From positions 186,001-250,000 of the forward strand of contig JAGXTF010000118.1 of assembly GCA_018333525.1 (NCBI GenBank): a stretch of DNA of 64,000 nucleotides. The letters run 5' to 3'. The position numbers and the translations under genes were made by a program. This document shows, piece by piece, positions 44,109-51,780 of this stretch; position 1 is the stretch's first letter, and each line of letters begins with the position of its first letter. A model generated the notes under the pieces. That model did not search any database. It was given only the letters and a program-made list of their open reading frames with translations, and had not been told where the DNA came from. Source of the DNA: Bacteroidota bacterium (GTDB lineage Bacteria; Bacteroidota; Bacteroidia; NS11-12g; UBA955).

Positions 44109-44492
44109 ATGATTATGAGTAAATATTCTTTAATATTGATTTTAATATTATTGACAAATTGCGGTCAGAAAGAAGCAATAAGAATGTCAAGTAAAATTGT
44201 TGGTCTATATTTTCAGGAATATGGCATTTATAGAATATACCATGATAGTTGTTTTGATGTGAACTTGAATGCTGGTCAAATATATTACAATGAAAAACAG
44301 AATCTTCTTATTTCTCGGTACGAGTCGAACACTAGAACTGATTCTTTGTTTCAAGTATTTTCCTTCTTAAATTGTTCTATAAGGGAGCTTAATCCTGATT
44401 CTATAATTATCATTAGCAATGAAAAATATAGGATTAGAGATTTGGATTACAAGAGTCCGGAGGAATATGATATTATTTCGCAGAATAAATAG
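44109..44492 (+). CDS. Small lipoprotein behind a duplicated recX promoter
   Basis: A 127-residue protein (125 if the second ATG at 44115 is used). The N-terminus is a lipoprotein signal with lipobox ILLTNC (Cys at about 18). The mature part of about 110 residues is probably beta-rich: KIVGLYFQEYGIYRIYHDSC, QIYYNEKQNLLISRYESN, LFQVFSFLNCSIRELN. I recognise no family. It is AT-rich and resembles the island genes rather than its recX neighbour. It is the only island gene on the plus strand. Its upstream region is the copied recX promoter and N-terminus, so it is probably transcribed like recX. The true recX copy of that segment begins 40 bp after its stop. Confidence 0.7.
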   Translation: MIMSKYSLILILILLTNCGQKEAIRMSSKIVGLYFQEYGIYRIYHDSCFDVNLNAGQIYYNEKQNLLISRYESNTRTDSLFQVFSFLNCSIRELNPDSIIIISNEKYRIRDLDYKSPEEYDIISQNK

Positions 44493-44531
44493 TACCAAAT
44501 CTTTTTTCCACTATCTGAAGTTGTATATGAT

Positions 44532-44672
44532 ACACGAACACCAACCGCGGGAACGTCTTCGGTTTAGAAATGGTGAAAGGTTACGCTTTGTAGGTGCTTG
44601 CTGCTGCAAGCACCAAAGCGTAATTTTGATCCCGGAATGAAAAAGACCAATCTCGGATTTGAAGAAGCCGTT
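44532..44672 (+). repeat. recX 5' region, native copy
   Basis: The partner of 43963-44100. The hairpin (44581-44623) has the same arms with a 3-nt insertion in the left arm. TAATTTTG (44621-44628) is an exact -7 box ending 8 nt before the recX ATG, so the hairpin base touches the promoter. This makes it more likely a promoter-associated operator or structure than a terminator. Confidence 0.9.
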
Positions 44673-45107
44673 TCCAAAATTGAAAAATATTGTGCCTACC
44701 AGGAACGTTATCATAGAGAAGTTGAAACAAAACTGAAATCCTATGGCCTGCGCGATGCGGATATTCAGGATATTCTGGTGATGCTTATCCGAAAGGGATT
44801 TCTCAATGAACAGCGCTTTACCAAAGCCTATGCCGGTGGCAAATACAGGGTTCTGGGTTGGGGGAGAAAAAAAATCATTTACCAATTGAAATCCAAAGGA
44901 ATAAACAGTAAAATAATTGAGGAAGCTTTGCTGGAAATTCCGGAAGATGGCTATGGAGAAACCCTGAAACATCTGATAGAAAAGAAAGACAAGGCACTGG
45001 GAACGAGCCCGGTTGAAATAAAAAAACAAAAAATTAGCAGGTATCTGTTGCAAAAAGGATATGAAATGGAAATGGTAATCGCAGAAATAAAGAAATTTTA
45101 TACATGA
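44637..45107 (+). CDS. recX: RecA regulator RecX
   Basis: A 156-residue RecX-family protein, a modulator that binds RecA filaments. The helical triplet repeats are visible: EEAVSKIEKYCAYQERYHREVETKLKSYGL, DIQDILVMLIRKGFLNEQRFTKAYAGGK, GWGRKKIIYQLKSKGINSKIIEEALLEI, and a C-terminal RYLLQKGYEMEMVIAEIKKF. ATG at 44637 is chosen because upstream codons run through the hairpin, and the -7 box TAATTTTG ends 8 nt before it. The stop overlaps the next gene (ATGA). recA is not in the window. Its 5' end is duplicated upstream. Confidence 0.9.
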   Translation: MKKTNLGFEEAVSKIEKYCAYQERYHREVETKLKSYGLRDADIQDILVMLIRKGFLNEQRFTKAYAGGKYRVLGWGRKKIIYQLKSKGINSKIIEEALLEIPEDGYGETLKHLIEKKDKALGTSPVEIKKQKISRYLLQKGYEMEMVIAEIKKFYT

Positions 45108-45289
45108 GAAATGCCAGCTTTTTCATATTGTTAATGTTGCTGTTGCCATCCTGTGTTACCCGGTCTAAATATAACCAGGTATTGGATTCCATCCACAGCA
45201 AAGGCAAACAGAAAGTGAAGTTGGAAAAACAGCTGGAAGCATTGAAATTGGAAAATGAAAACCTGCGCGACAGTGCAGAAAGAATATAA
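45104..45289 (+). CDS. Small coiled-coil lipoprotein
   Basis: A 61-residue protein: a lipoprotein signal with lipobox LLLPSC, then C-V-T-R-S-K-Y and a coiled coil to the end (KQKVKLEKQLEALKLENENL). It consists of nothing but the anchor-plus-coil module that also starts the next gene's product and a later TPR lipoprotein. It overlaps the recX stop by 4 bp and is followed 4 bp later by the CAP-domain lipoprotein gene, so all three are likely co-transcribed. It might be a relic of a partial duplication or a genuine small Lpp-like spacer. Confidence 0.7.
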   Translation: MRNASFFILLMLLLPSCVTRSKYNQVLDSIHSKGKQKVKLEKQLEALKLENENLRDSAERI

Positions 45290-45293
45290 AAAA

Positions 45294-46121
45294 ATGAAGT
45301 ATCAGGCCATTGTATCCATGATTTTTCTTACCTCCTGTGTTTCCCTTGCGGAATACAAAAGTAAAAAAATGGAGCTGGCCGAATTGGAAAAAGGCAATAA
45401 AGATTTAAGAAAAGAAATAAAAAGTTTAGAAAAGGAAAAGAAGGTTTTAACCGATACCATACGCAACAGAAATGAGCGGAATCAATTGCTGTCAAATGCA
45501 ATAAAACGGAGGCTGGAAGCGCATAAAATTAAAACCAAAATACAATCGCGTGATCTGGCAGGATTGACCATCAGCTATCCTGTTACCAATCCGGAATCCT
45601 ATGCAGAATTGATGCAAAAGCACAAAAACCGCGATACAAATTCTGCAAAAAATATGGCATGGTTGAGCGAAAAAGAAAAGAAAGTTTATTACTGGTTAAA
45701 TGTTGCAAGGCTGAACCCACGTGAGTTTTGCAATACTTATATTATTCCGAAATGGAAGCGCGATACCAACGATATTTATTTGTTAACCCTGATAGATTAT
45801 ATGTATGCCATGAAGCCCATGAATGCGTTGAAGCCGGATAAAACCCTTTTTGAAAATGCAAAATGCCATGCAGTTTCATCAGGAAAAACAGGATATGTGG
45901 GCCACCAAAGACAGAATAGCGAGTGTAAATCCGGGTTTTGGGCAGAGTGCTGTTCATACGGTATAGAAGATCCATTGGGAATCGTTTTGCAATTGTTGGT
46001 AGATCAGGGAGTACCTTCATTGGGGCACCGTTATATTTGTTTAGGCTGGTATGAAAACTGCGGCATTTCTCAAGCCCCACATAAGGGATTTACAGTAAAT
46101 ACCGTTTTGGATTTTAATTAA
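45294..46121 (+). CDS. CAP/SCP-domain lipoprotein with coiled-coil neck
   Basis: A 275-residue lipoprotein. MKYQAIVSMIFLTSC is the signal and lipobox, followed by CVSLAEYKSKK and a long coiled coil (MELAELEKGNKDLRKEIKSL and on to about residue 65). The C-terminal half is a CAP-superfamily domain: EKKVYYWLNVARLNPREFCNTYI, NALKPDKTLFENAKCHAVSS, then GYVGHQRQN and SLGHRYICLGWYENCGIS, which supply the conserved His residues of the CAP cavity. Six or more cysteines in the domain suggest disulfides. CAP proteins are extracytoplasmic with varied roles; function here is unknown. The codons before 45294 overlap the previous gene and are not used. Confidence 0.82.
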   Translation: MKYQAIVSMIFLTSCVSLAEYKSKKMELAELEKGNKDLRKEIKSLEKEKKVLTDTIRNRNERNQLLSNAIKRRLEAHKIKTKIQSRDLAGLTISYPVTNPESYAELMQKHKNRDTNSAKNMAWLSEKEKKVYYWLNVARLNPREFCNTYIIPKWKRDTNDIYLLTLIDYMYAMKPMNALKPDKTLFENAKCHAVSSGKTGYVGHQRQNSECKSGFWAECCSYGIEDPLGIVLQLLVDQGVPSLGHRYICLGWYENCGISQAPHKGFTVNTVLDFN

Positions 46122-46130
46122 AATTAAATT

Positions 46131-46325
46131 TCAAAGAGTCCAGATCCTATCTAAAATCCAAAAAATAATGGCAAGTAAAATTGCCCATCTGTTCCATTGA
46201 ATTGCAAAAATTGGGGCACCCAGGGATTTGCGAAAAATCCGGTCCACGAGCCATAAAACAGCGGGAAAAAGTACGTATAAAAAAGTCAGAATTATTGCGG
46301 GAATGGAGAAAAAACTGAATTTCAT
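46131..46325 (-). CDS. Small two-helix membrane protein
   Basis: A 64-residue protein with two hydrophobic segments (FSIPAIILTFLYVLFPAVLWLV and RWAILLAIIFWILDRIW) joined by a basic loop (DRIFRKSLGAPIFAIQWN). Its ATG at 46325 overlaps the stop of the ACMSD-like gene by 4 bp (ATGA), so it is translationally coupled to it. A start at 46358 would overlap the upstream gene by 37 bp and is less likely. Family and function are unknown. Confidence 0.6.
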   Translation of the reverse strand: MKFSFFSIPAIILTFLYVLFPAVLWLVDRIFRKSLGAPIFAIQWNRWAILLAIIFWILDRIWTL

Positions 46326-47359
46326 TTTCCGAAAAAACTCCGGTCCATTTTCAACCATTCCAGAGCACTGTCTGCCAACATTACCTGTTTGGTTTGATCC
46401 GGAATATCCAACGAGCGAATAAGTTCTCCCGGAATGTCTTCCCCGAGCGGATAAGGATAATCCGTGCCCATACAGATGCGGTGCGGTCCAATAAGTTCCA
46501 TTACATATTGCAACATTTTGGGATCGTGTACCAAACTATCCAGCCAAAACTGTCCGAGGTATTTTGCAGGGTCATGCGGATTGTCAATGGCAACCAAATC
46601 CGGTCTTACTTTCCATCCATGCTGAATTCTTCCAAAAGTTCCGGGAAAGGCTCCTCCACCATGCGCAAAGGCAACGCGCAGTTTTGGCAATTTTTCAAAA
46701 ATGCCTCCAAAAATCATGGAAGTGATTGCCAATGCAGTTTCGGCAGGCATGCCAACCAGCCATGGAAGCCAGTATCGCGGCATTTTGGCTTTGGCCATCC
46801 ACCACCAGGGGTGCACAAACAACGCCATATCCATATCCTGCATGGCTTCAAAAATGGGGAACAATTCCGGTTGGTTCAGGTTCCAATGGTTGATGTGTGA
46901 ACCAATTTGGATTCCTTTTAAACCAATTTTTTTGCATCGCTCCAATTCCTGAATGGAGAGTTCGGCATGTTGCATGGGTAAGGTGCCCAAACCCACAAAA
47001 CGGGTTGGAAATAAATGGCAAACTTCCGCAATATGATCGTTTAGAAATTTTGCAACTTCCAGGGTGTCTTTTGGCTCAGCCCAATAGCTAAACATTACAG
47101 GTACCGTGCTGATAACCTGTACATCCACCTGATGGTGGTGTGCATCGCATTCTTTGATCCGGGTTTGTGCATCCCAGTTGTTGCTTTCAATTTCACGGAA
47201 AAATTCTCCGTCCATCATCATTTTTGCACAACAGGGTTTGTGGTGTTGCAATTGAATAAACTCGCCGTAACCAAACTGCTTTTTCCAGTCGGGCAGGTGT
47301 TCCGGAATAATATGCGTATGAATATCTATAGAGAAAAATGCCGGTTCGGAGCGGTTCAT
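46322..47359 (-). CDS. 2-amino-3-carboxymuconate-6-semialdehyde decarboxylase-like amidohydrolase
   Basis: A 345-residue amidohydrolase-fold enzyme of the ACMSD family, which in the kynurenine pathway of tryptophan breakdown decarboxylates ACMS without oxidation. The metal-binding HxH is in DIHTHIIPEHLPDW. Further ligands and active-site blocks are ALFVHPWWWM, VAFAHGGGAFPGTFGRI and ICMGTDYPYPLGED. The IQIGSHINHWNL block is also typical. Length matches characterised ACMSD. No other kynurenine-pathway gene is in the window, so the pathway assignment rests on sequence likeness. It is followed by an overlapping small membrane-protein gene and is divergent from an APC amino-acid permease gene 63 bp away, which fits an amino-acid catabolic role. 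Confidence 0.88.
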   Translation of the reverse strand: MNRSEPAFFSIDIHTHIIPEHLPDWKKQFGYGEFIQLQHHKPCCAKMMMDGEFFREIESNNWDAQTRIKECDAHHHQVDVQVISTVPVMFSYWAEPKDTLEVAKFLNDHIAEVCHLFPTRFVGLGTLPMQHAELSIQELERCKKIGLKGIQIGSHINHWNLNQPELFPIFEAMQDMDMALFVHPWWWMAKAKMPRYWLPWLVGMPAETALAITSMIFGGIFEKLPKLRVAFAHGGGAFPGTFGRIQHGWKVRPDLVAIDNPHDPAKYLGQFWLDSLVHDPKMLQYVMELIGPHRICMGTDYPYPLGEDIPGELIRSLDIPDQTKQVMLADSALEWLKMDRSFFGK

Positions 47360-47422
47360 TGGGGCAAAAATATTAAAACTATTGCGCTATTGGCTTCGGC
47401 AATAAAACAATACCATTGAAAT

Positions 47423-48763
47423 ATGGCCATACTTACCCATATTTTTGCGGCTTTTATGGCCGAACGCAAAATAGATTTACTCGCAGCAACCAGTATTGTG
47501 GTGGCCAATATGATTGGCACCGGTGTATTTGTAAGTCTGGGTTATCAGTTGTTTGGAACCACAGCAGGTTTTCCAATTCTGGCCATTTGGCTGGTAGGTG
47601 GCTTGCTGGCTTTTCTTGGGGCATTGAGTTATGCGGAGTTGGCAACCAGATTGCCGGAAGATGGTGGTGAATATTATTTTCTGAGCAAAATTTATCACCC
47701 CGCTCTGGGATTTATGGCCGGATTTGTGAGCTCAACAGTGGGTTTTGCAGCTCCAATTGCTGCGGCAGCACTGGCACTCGGAGCTTATCTGAAAGGGGTA
47801 TTTCCCGGAATTAATGAAACATTGGTTGCTGGTGTAATTATTCTGGCAATTGCAATTATTCACATGACCAATTTAAAGGCAGGGGTTTCTTTTCAAAAGG
47901 TTTTTACCATCATTAAAGTTGCCATTATTGTAATTTTTATTGCCATTGGATGCATGCAGGGAAATGTACAAAATATTTCTTTTTCGCCGGAAGCATTTTA
48001 TTTTAAGGAAATTATAAATCCCGCATTTGCCGTGAGTTTGGTATGGGTTTCTTTCGCATATAGTGGATGGAATGCCAGTGCATATATTGCCGGAGAAATT
48101 AAAAATCCGGGTAAGAATATTTCCAGAAGTATCCTCGGTGGTGCTGCGTTGGTTACCATTTTATATGTATTGATTAATTCGGTATTTATGATGTCTACAC
48201 CTGCTTCTGAATTAGTAGGTAAAAAGGAAGTGGGACTGGTTGCAAGCAATTATATTTTTGGAAATAACGGCGGAAAAATAATGGGGGCCATTATCAGTAT
48301 TTTATTGATTTCAACTATCAGTTCTATGATACTCGCAGGTCCCAGAGTTTTGCAGTCCATGTTTTCCAAAATTCGCGGGTTGCAATATTTTTCCGAACGC
48401 GACAGCAATGGAAATCCCACGCGGGCAATACTGTTTCAAACTATTTTAAGTTTGATTCTCATGCTCACCGTGAATTTTGATTCACTTATTAATTACATCG
48501 CATTTACGTTATCTCTGTTCACTATTTTAACGGTGAGCGGAATTATTGTATTGCGATTTCGCCATGGAAAGCCACAGGGTTACAGGGCATTTGGATACCC
48601 GGTTACTCCGGTAATTTTTATTCTGACCACCTTAGCGGTGGCTATTTATTTTATGAAATCGCATACTCCGGAGAGCCTGTTGGGACTGGGAACTGCCCTG
48701 CTCGGCGGATTGCTTTATTTTATTTCTACTGACAAAAAAAAGATAAAAGAAAATGACCAATAA
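47423..48763 (+). CDS. APC-family amino-acid permease
   Basis: A 446-residue transporter with about twelve membrane segments. The first helix carries the APC signature (KIDLLAATSIVVANMIGTGVFVSLG), where the GTG kink binds the substrate backbone. The next block is FLGALSYAELATRLPEDGGEYYFL. Later blocks are AFAVSLVWVSFAYSGWNASAYIAGEIKNPGKNI and ISTISSMILAGPRVLQSM. This is the layout of the basic/neutral amino-acid exchangers (LAT/AdiC-like). Substrate is not predictable; tryptophan or kynurenine transport would fit the divergent ACMSD gene but is inference. ATG at 47456 (MAERKIDLL) is an alternative start. The next gene overlaps its end by 11 bp. Confidence 0.88.
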   Translation: MAILTHIFAAFMAERKIDLLAATSIVVANMIGTGVFVSLGYQLFGTTAGFPILAIWLVGGLLAFLGALSYAELATRLPEDGGEYYFLSKIYHPALGFMAGFVSSTVGFAAPIAAAALALGAYLKGVFPGINETLVAGVIILAIAIIHMTNLKAGVSFQKVFTIIKVAIIVIFIAIGCMQGNVQNISFSPEAFYFKEIINPAFAVSLVWVSFAYSGWNASAYIAGEIKNPGKNISRSILGGAALVTILYVLINSVFMMSTPASELVGKKEVGLVASNYIFGNNGGKIMGAIISILLISTISSMILAGPRVLQSMFSKIRGLQYFSERDSNGNPTRAILFQTILSLILMLTVNFDSLINYIAFTLSLFTILTVSGIIVLRFRHGKPQGYRAFGYPVTPVIFILTTLAVAIYFMKSHTPESLLGLGTALLGGLLYFISTDKKKIKENDQ

Positions 48764-49898
48764 AAAACTATTTTTCATCCCGTGTCTTGCCTTATTGTTG
48801 CTGAGTTCATGCGGCAATAGCACCGAAGCGGGTAAAAAAGATTCCACCATTAAAGAAACCAAACAGGAAAATTACGACAGAAAATTCAATGATATTGCCA
48901 GGTACATTGCGGCATTGGATTTGGAAAAGGGTTCAGTGGTGGGAAGCAGCGATACGTCTAAGTATTTCAGTGAACACAGAACAGAGTTTAACCAGCGCTG
49001 GAAAGAGTTGGATGAAAAAAGACTTTCCAAAATGCGCGATTTTGCTAAAAACGAACTCAGCAAAAAGATCAATCCGGATTTGAATTTGTTTTATCCATTT
49101 TCCGGTGCAGATTTTATTCACGCAAACCAGTTTTTTCCAAATGCAAAAAAGAGCTTGTATATCGCCAATGAAACTGTAGGGGAAGTTCCGGATTTGCAGG
49201 CCATGAGCGAAAAGCAGCGCAAGGAATATCTGCAACAGGTAGAAGTGGCTTTGCAGGATATTTTCAAAAGAAGTTATTTCATTACCAAAAGAATGATGAA
49301 CGATATTCCGGCGGTAAAAGGTGTAATTCCAATTTATATGGTATTTCTGGCGAGAACCAATAATGAGGTTTTAAATGTGGAATTAATTGATCTGGTTTCC
49401 GGTGGCAAAGTGATTTCCAGAAAAGGAAAAGCTACCGGAGCTGAAGGCGTGCGATTTACCTATTGCCCCGCGGGAAACAAATCGGATATCCGCACCCTGG
49501 AATATTTCAATTGCGATGCAAGCAATACCGGCATGGCAAAAAAACCACAGGTAATTCAGTATGTAAAAGCATTTGGGAAATCCAATGTGTTTTTTAAAGC
49601 TGCAAGCTATTTGATGCATTGGCCATTCTTCTCTGATTTCAGAGATGCCACACTGAATATTGCTGATGGCGTGGTGGAAGACGATACCGGAATTCCATTT
49701 AAATATTTGAAAGACAAATATACATACACCTTGTATGGCACCTATACAAAGCCTGTAAAGGACTTTGGAAAAGGAGGCTACCAGCAGGACCTTGCAGACG
49801 CATACAAGGAAGGCACCCACGTGAAACCACTTCCTTTCTCTCTCGGTTACCACTGGTGGGATAACCAACAGAACTATATGTGCTTTAAGCACAAATAG
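48753..49898 (+). CDS. Conserved-looking lipoprotein, function unknown
   Basis: A 381-residue lipoprotein: signal MTNKKLFFIPCLALLLLSSC with lipobox LLSSC, then a charged linker. The mature domain has distinctive blocks: NPDLNLFYPFSGADFIHANQ, FFPNAKKSLYIANETVGEVP, RSYFITKRMMNDIPAVKGVIP, and GVRFTYCPAGNKSDIRTLEYF. I recall similar 'YPFSGxDF' proteins in other Bacteroidota and planctomycetes, but know no function. The C-terminal part contains YLMHWPFFSDFRDATLNIADG, which looks like a ligand-binding loop. Its ATG overlaps the permease stop by 11 bp, so the two are probably co-expressed. A periplasmic partner of the permease is possible but unsupported. Confidence 0.7.
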   Translation: MTNKKLFFIPCLALLLLSSCGNSTEAGKKDSTIKETKQENYDRKFNDIARYIAALDLEKGSVVGSSDTSKYFSEHRTEFNQRWKELDEKRLSKMRDFAKNELSKKINPDLNLFYPFSGADFIHANQFFPNAKKSLYIANETVGEVPDLQAMSEKQRKEYLQQVEVALQDIFKRSYFITKRMMNDIPAVKGVIPIYMVFLARTNNEVLNVELIDLVSGGKVISRKGKATGAEGVRFTYCPAGNKSDIRTLEYFNCDASNTGMAKKPQVIQYVKAFGKSNVFFKAASYLMHWPFFSDFRDATLNIADGVVEDDTGIPFKYLKDKYTYTLYGTYTKPVKDFGKGGYQQDLADAYKEGTHVKPLPFSLGYHWWDNQQNYMCFKHK

Positions 49899-49942
49899 GA
49901 ATTACAGGCTTAGGCACTATTTTTGGATAGTTGCTACCGAAT

Positions 49943-51196
49943 ATGAAAAGGATAGTTTTTTTTCTGTGCCTGCTTTATTCCTGGACTATTCCAGCACAAA
50001 ATCTCACAGAAAAAAACTCAGCCTTATTAATGGACATTTTTTCAAAAGGCAGCGATGCATTTTTTAATGTTATCAGCCAACCGGAGAAATATAAATACCA
50101 AATTATCTACACCCAAATTAACCGCAATAAGCACGGGTTTGCAGATTTGGATAGGCATTATTTTAATTACGATGAATCCCAATTTTTGTACCCCGCAAGC
50201 CTGGTGAAATTGCCACTTTCGGTTCTCGCATTACAGAAAATAAATGACCTGCGCTTTCACAGTGTTTTGCCATTTACTACAATGGTTACTGATAGTGGAT
50301 GGTATTGTGAAACAAGGGTTTCGTCCGATTTTACCCAAAAAAACCATATGCCTTCAATTGAAGGGTATATCAAGAAAATGATGCTGGTAAGTGATAATGA
50401 TGCTTACAATCGGGTTTATGAATTTTTGGGATATGATTATATTTATGAAAGTCTGAAAAAAAGAGGATTACCGGATGTGAGAATTACACAGCGATTTGCT
50501 GGAATTTGCGACAGTCTTTCTTACTATACAACGAATCCGGTATACTTTTTAAACGGTACAGATACCTTGTACAAACAGGCGGGAAGCCTTGCCAGATACA
50601 GGTTGCACAATCCGCTGGGCGAAGTGTTTATGGGCAAAGGTTATTATGATTTTAACCACTATTTTAATCCTTTTCCGCGTTCTTTTTATTACAACAATTT
50701 TATAAAAATGGACGACCTGGAATCGGTAATTGAAAGAATATTTTTTCCAGAATCTTTTCCGAAAGCACAGCGTTTTGATGTGCCGGAATTTTACATGGAT
50801 TTGCTTAAAAAATATATGGGCCAATATCCGAGAGAATCGCGATATCCGGAATATGCACTGCCGGATCATTTTAAAAAATATTTCATGATTGGCGATGGCA
50901 GAATGAAACCAGCAAATTCCGATTTGCGCATATTTAATGTGGTAGGCCGCGCGTACGGTGTGTTGGCGGATTGTGCTTATATCACCGACCAAAAAAGCGG
51001 CACAGAATTTTTTCTCACTGCCATTATGTATTGCAATGAAGATGATATTCTCAACGACGACAGTTATGAATATGACAGTGTTGGTTTGCCTTTTTTGGCT
51101 GAACTGGGCACCTTGATTTATAACTACGAACGGAGTCGGGAGAAGAAATACAAGCCGGATTTGAAAGGCCTTTATCAATTGCTGGATTCCCATTGA
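49943..51196 (+). CDS. Class A beta-lactamase-fold serine hydrolase, exported
   Basis: A 417-residue exported protein (signal MKRIVFFLCLLYSWTIPAQN). The active-site motifs are S86-L-V-K89 in YPASLVKLPLSVLALQ and S150-D151-N152 in KKMMLVSDNDAYNRVYEFL, both in class A order and spacing. The usual third motif (K-T/S-G) is not obvious; VVGRAYGVLADCAYITD occupies that region with R-A-Y-G. An insertion of about 100 residues between the second and third motifs (LNGTDTLYKQAGSLARYRLHN onward) is far longer than in true class A enzymes. It may be a peptidase or esterase-like relative rather than an antibiotic-resistance enzyme. ATG at 49943 is preferred to TTG at 49931. Confidence 0.8.
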   Translation: MKRIVFFLCLLYSWTIPAQNLTEKNSALLMDIFSKGSDAFFNVISQPEKYKYQIIYTQINRNKHGFADLDRHYFNYDESQFLYPASLVKLPLSVLALQKINDLRFHSVLPFTTMVTDSGWYCETRVSSDFTQKNHMPSIEGYIKKMMLVSDNDAYNRVYEFLGYDYIYESLKKRGLPDVRITQRFAGICDSLSYYTTNPVYFLNGTDTLYKQAGSLARYRLHNPLGEVFMGKGYYDFNHYFNPFPRSFYYNNFIKMDDLESVIERIFFPESFPKAQRFDVPEFYMDLLKKYMGQYPRESRYPEYALPDHFKKYFMIGDGRMKPANSDLRIFNVVGRAYGVLADCAYITDQKSGTEFFLTAIMYCNEDDILNDDSYEYDSVGLPFLAELGTLIYNYERSREKKYKPDLKGLYQLLDSH

Positions 51197-51258
51197 TTGT
51201 ATCGGAAAATGCCGGTTTTCTTTCTACTGTTTATGCAGGGAATACGCCTGGTGCTTCG

Positions 51259-51266
51259 TAATTTTG
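51259..51266 (+). promoter_or_regulatory. -7 box TAATTTTG of the YbjN-like gene
   Basis: An exact TAnnTTTG match ending 7 nt before the ATG at 51274, which predicts a leader of about 3 nt. Confidence 0.5.
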
Positions 51267-51273
51267 CAGGCGA

Positions 51274-51744
51274 ATGAATATAGAGTTGCTGATAAAAAAA
51301 GTAGAGAATTCCTTGTTGCAATTGGGAATTAATCCCGATGATGCGAAGAATGAGGCAGCGGGGCAGTGGTTTTTAATGAACCAGGATATGCCCATCTATA
51401 TTGATGCCTGGGAGGAACAGGAATCCACGCCCTGGAATTATTTTAAGTTTCGCGAGGATCCGACCGTATTTCAAATTACCGTTCCTTTCTGTTACGGACC
51501 AACTTTAAAGCGCGACGAGTTTTTGGAAGAATTGCTGGTAGTGAATCTGAATTTGCACTACGGAAAATTCAGTTACAATACCAAAGAAAATGTGGTTGCT
51601 CTATTATACCGTAAACCGGGAAGTGCTTATAGAGAAGAGGAAATGAAAGATATTGTGGATGCCCTTGGATACTATGCGGAAATGACCTACCACGTTTTAA
51701 AAGATGAATTTAATTTGAAACGAGTTTTGGTATCAGAATCGTAA
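51274..51744 (+). CDS. YbjN/secretion-chaperone-like fold protein
   Basis: A 156-residue cytoplasmic protein without signal or membrane segments. The order of elements (KKVENSLLQLGINPDDAKNE helix, GQWFLMNQDMPIYIDAWEEQ strands, FQITVPFCYGPTLKRDEFLEELLVVNLNLHYGKF, NVVALLYRKPGS, then a helix DIVDALGYYAEMTYHVLKDEF) fits the YbjN / type-III-secretion-chaperone-like fold. In that fold, several strands are followed by a helix that packs a dimer. Members are often of unknown function. The assignment is by pattern only. It stands alone between the class A-like hydrolase and the convergent TPR lipoproteins. Confidence 0.6.
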   Translation: MNIELLIKKVENSLLQLGINPDDAKNEAAGQWFLMNQDMPIYIDAWEEQESTPWNYFKFREDPTVFQITVPFCYGPTLKRDEFLEELLVVNLNLHYGKFSYNTKENVVALLYRKPGSAYREEEMKDIVDALGYYAEMTYHVLKDEFNLKRVLVSES

Positions 51745-51780
51745 TTTTTCAATAAAAATACCTACAGGAAATTTCCATTA

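Noticed and set aside
40819-44492. Integron-type gene cassette array
   Set aside because: No integrase gene is nearby, the repeats lack attC-like GTTRRRY ends, and they lie upstream rather than downstream of the genes. A cassette-like process remains possible but not a standard integron.
44511-45053. Antisense open frame over recX
   Set aside because: Phe/Gln-rich shadow of the recX codons; its similarity to another small frame is only the DNA duplication read on the other strand.
46240-46262. Further copy of the island element (GAGCCATAAAACAGC)
   Set aside because: Match is short, lies inside the small membrane-protein gene and lacks the TTTATG arm; chance similarity.
50549-51193. Antisense open frame in the class A-like hydrolase gene
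   Set aside because: Overlaps a gene with intact SxxK and SDN motifs; the translation has no recognisable family features.
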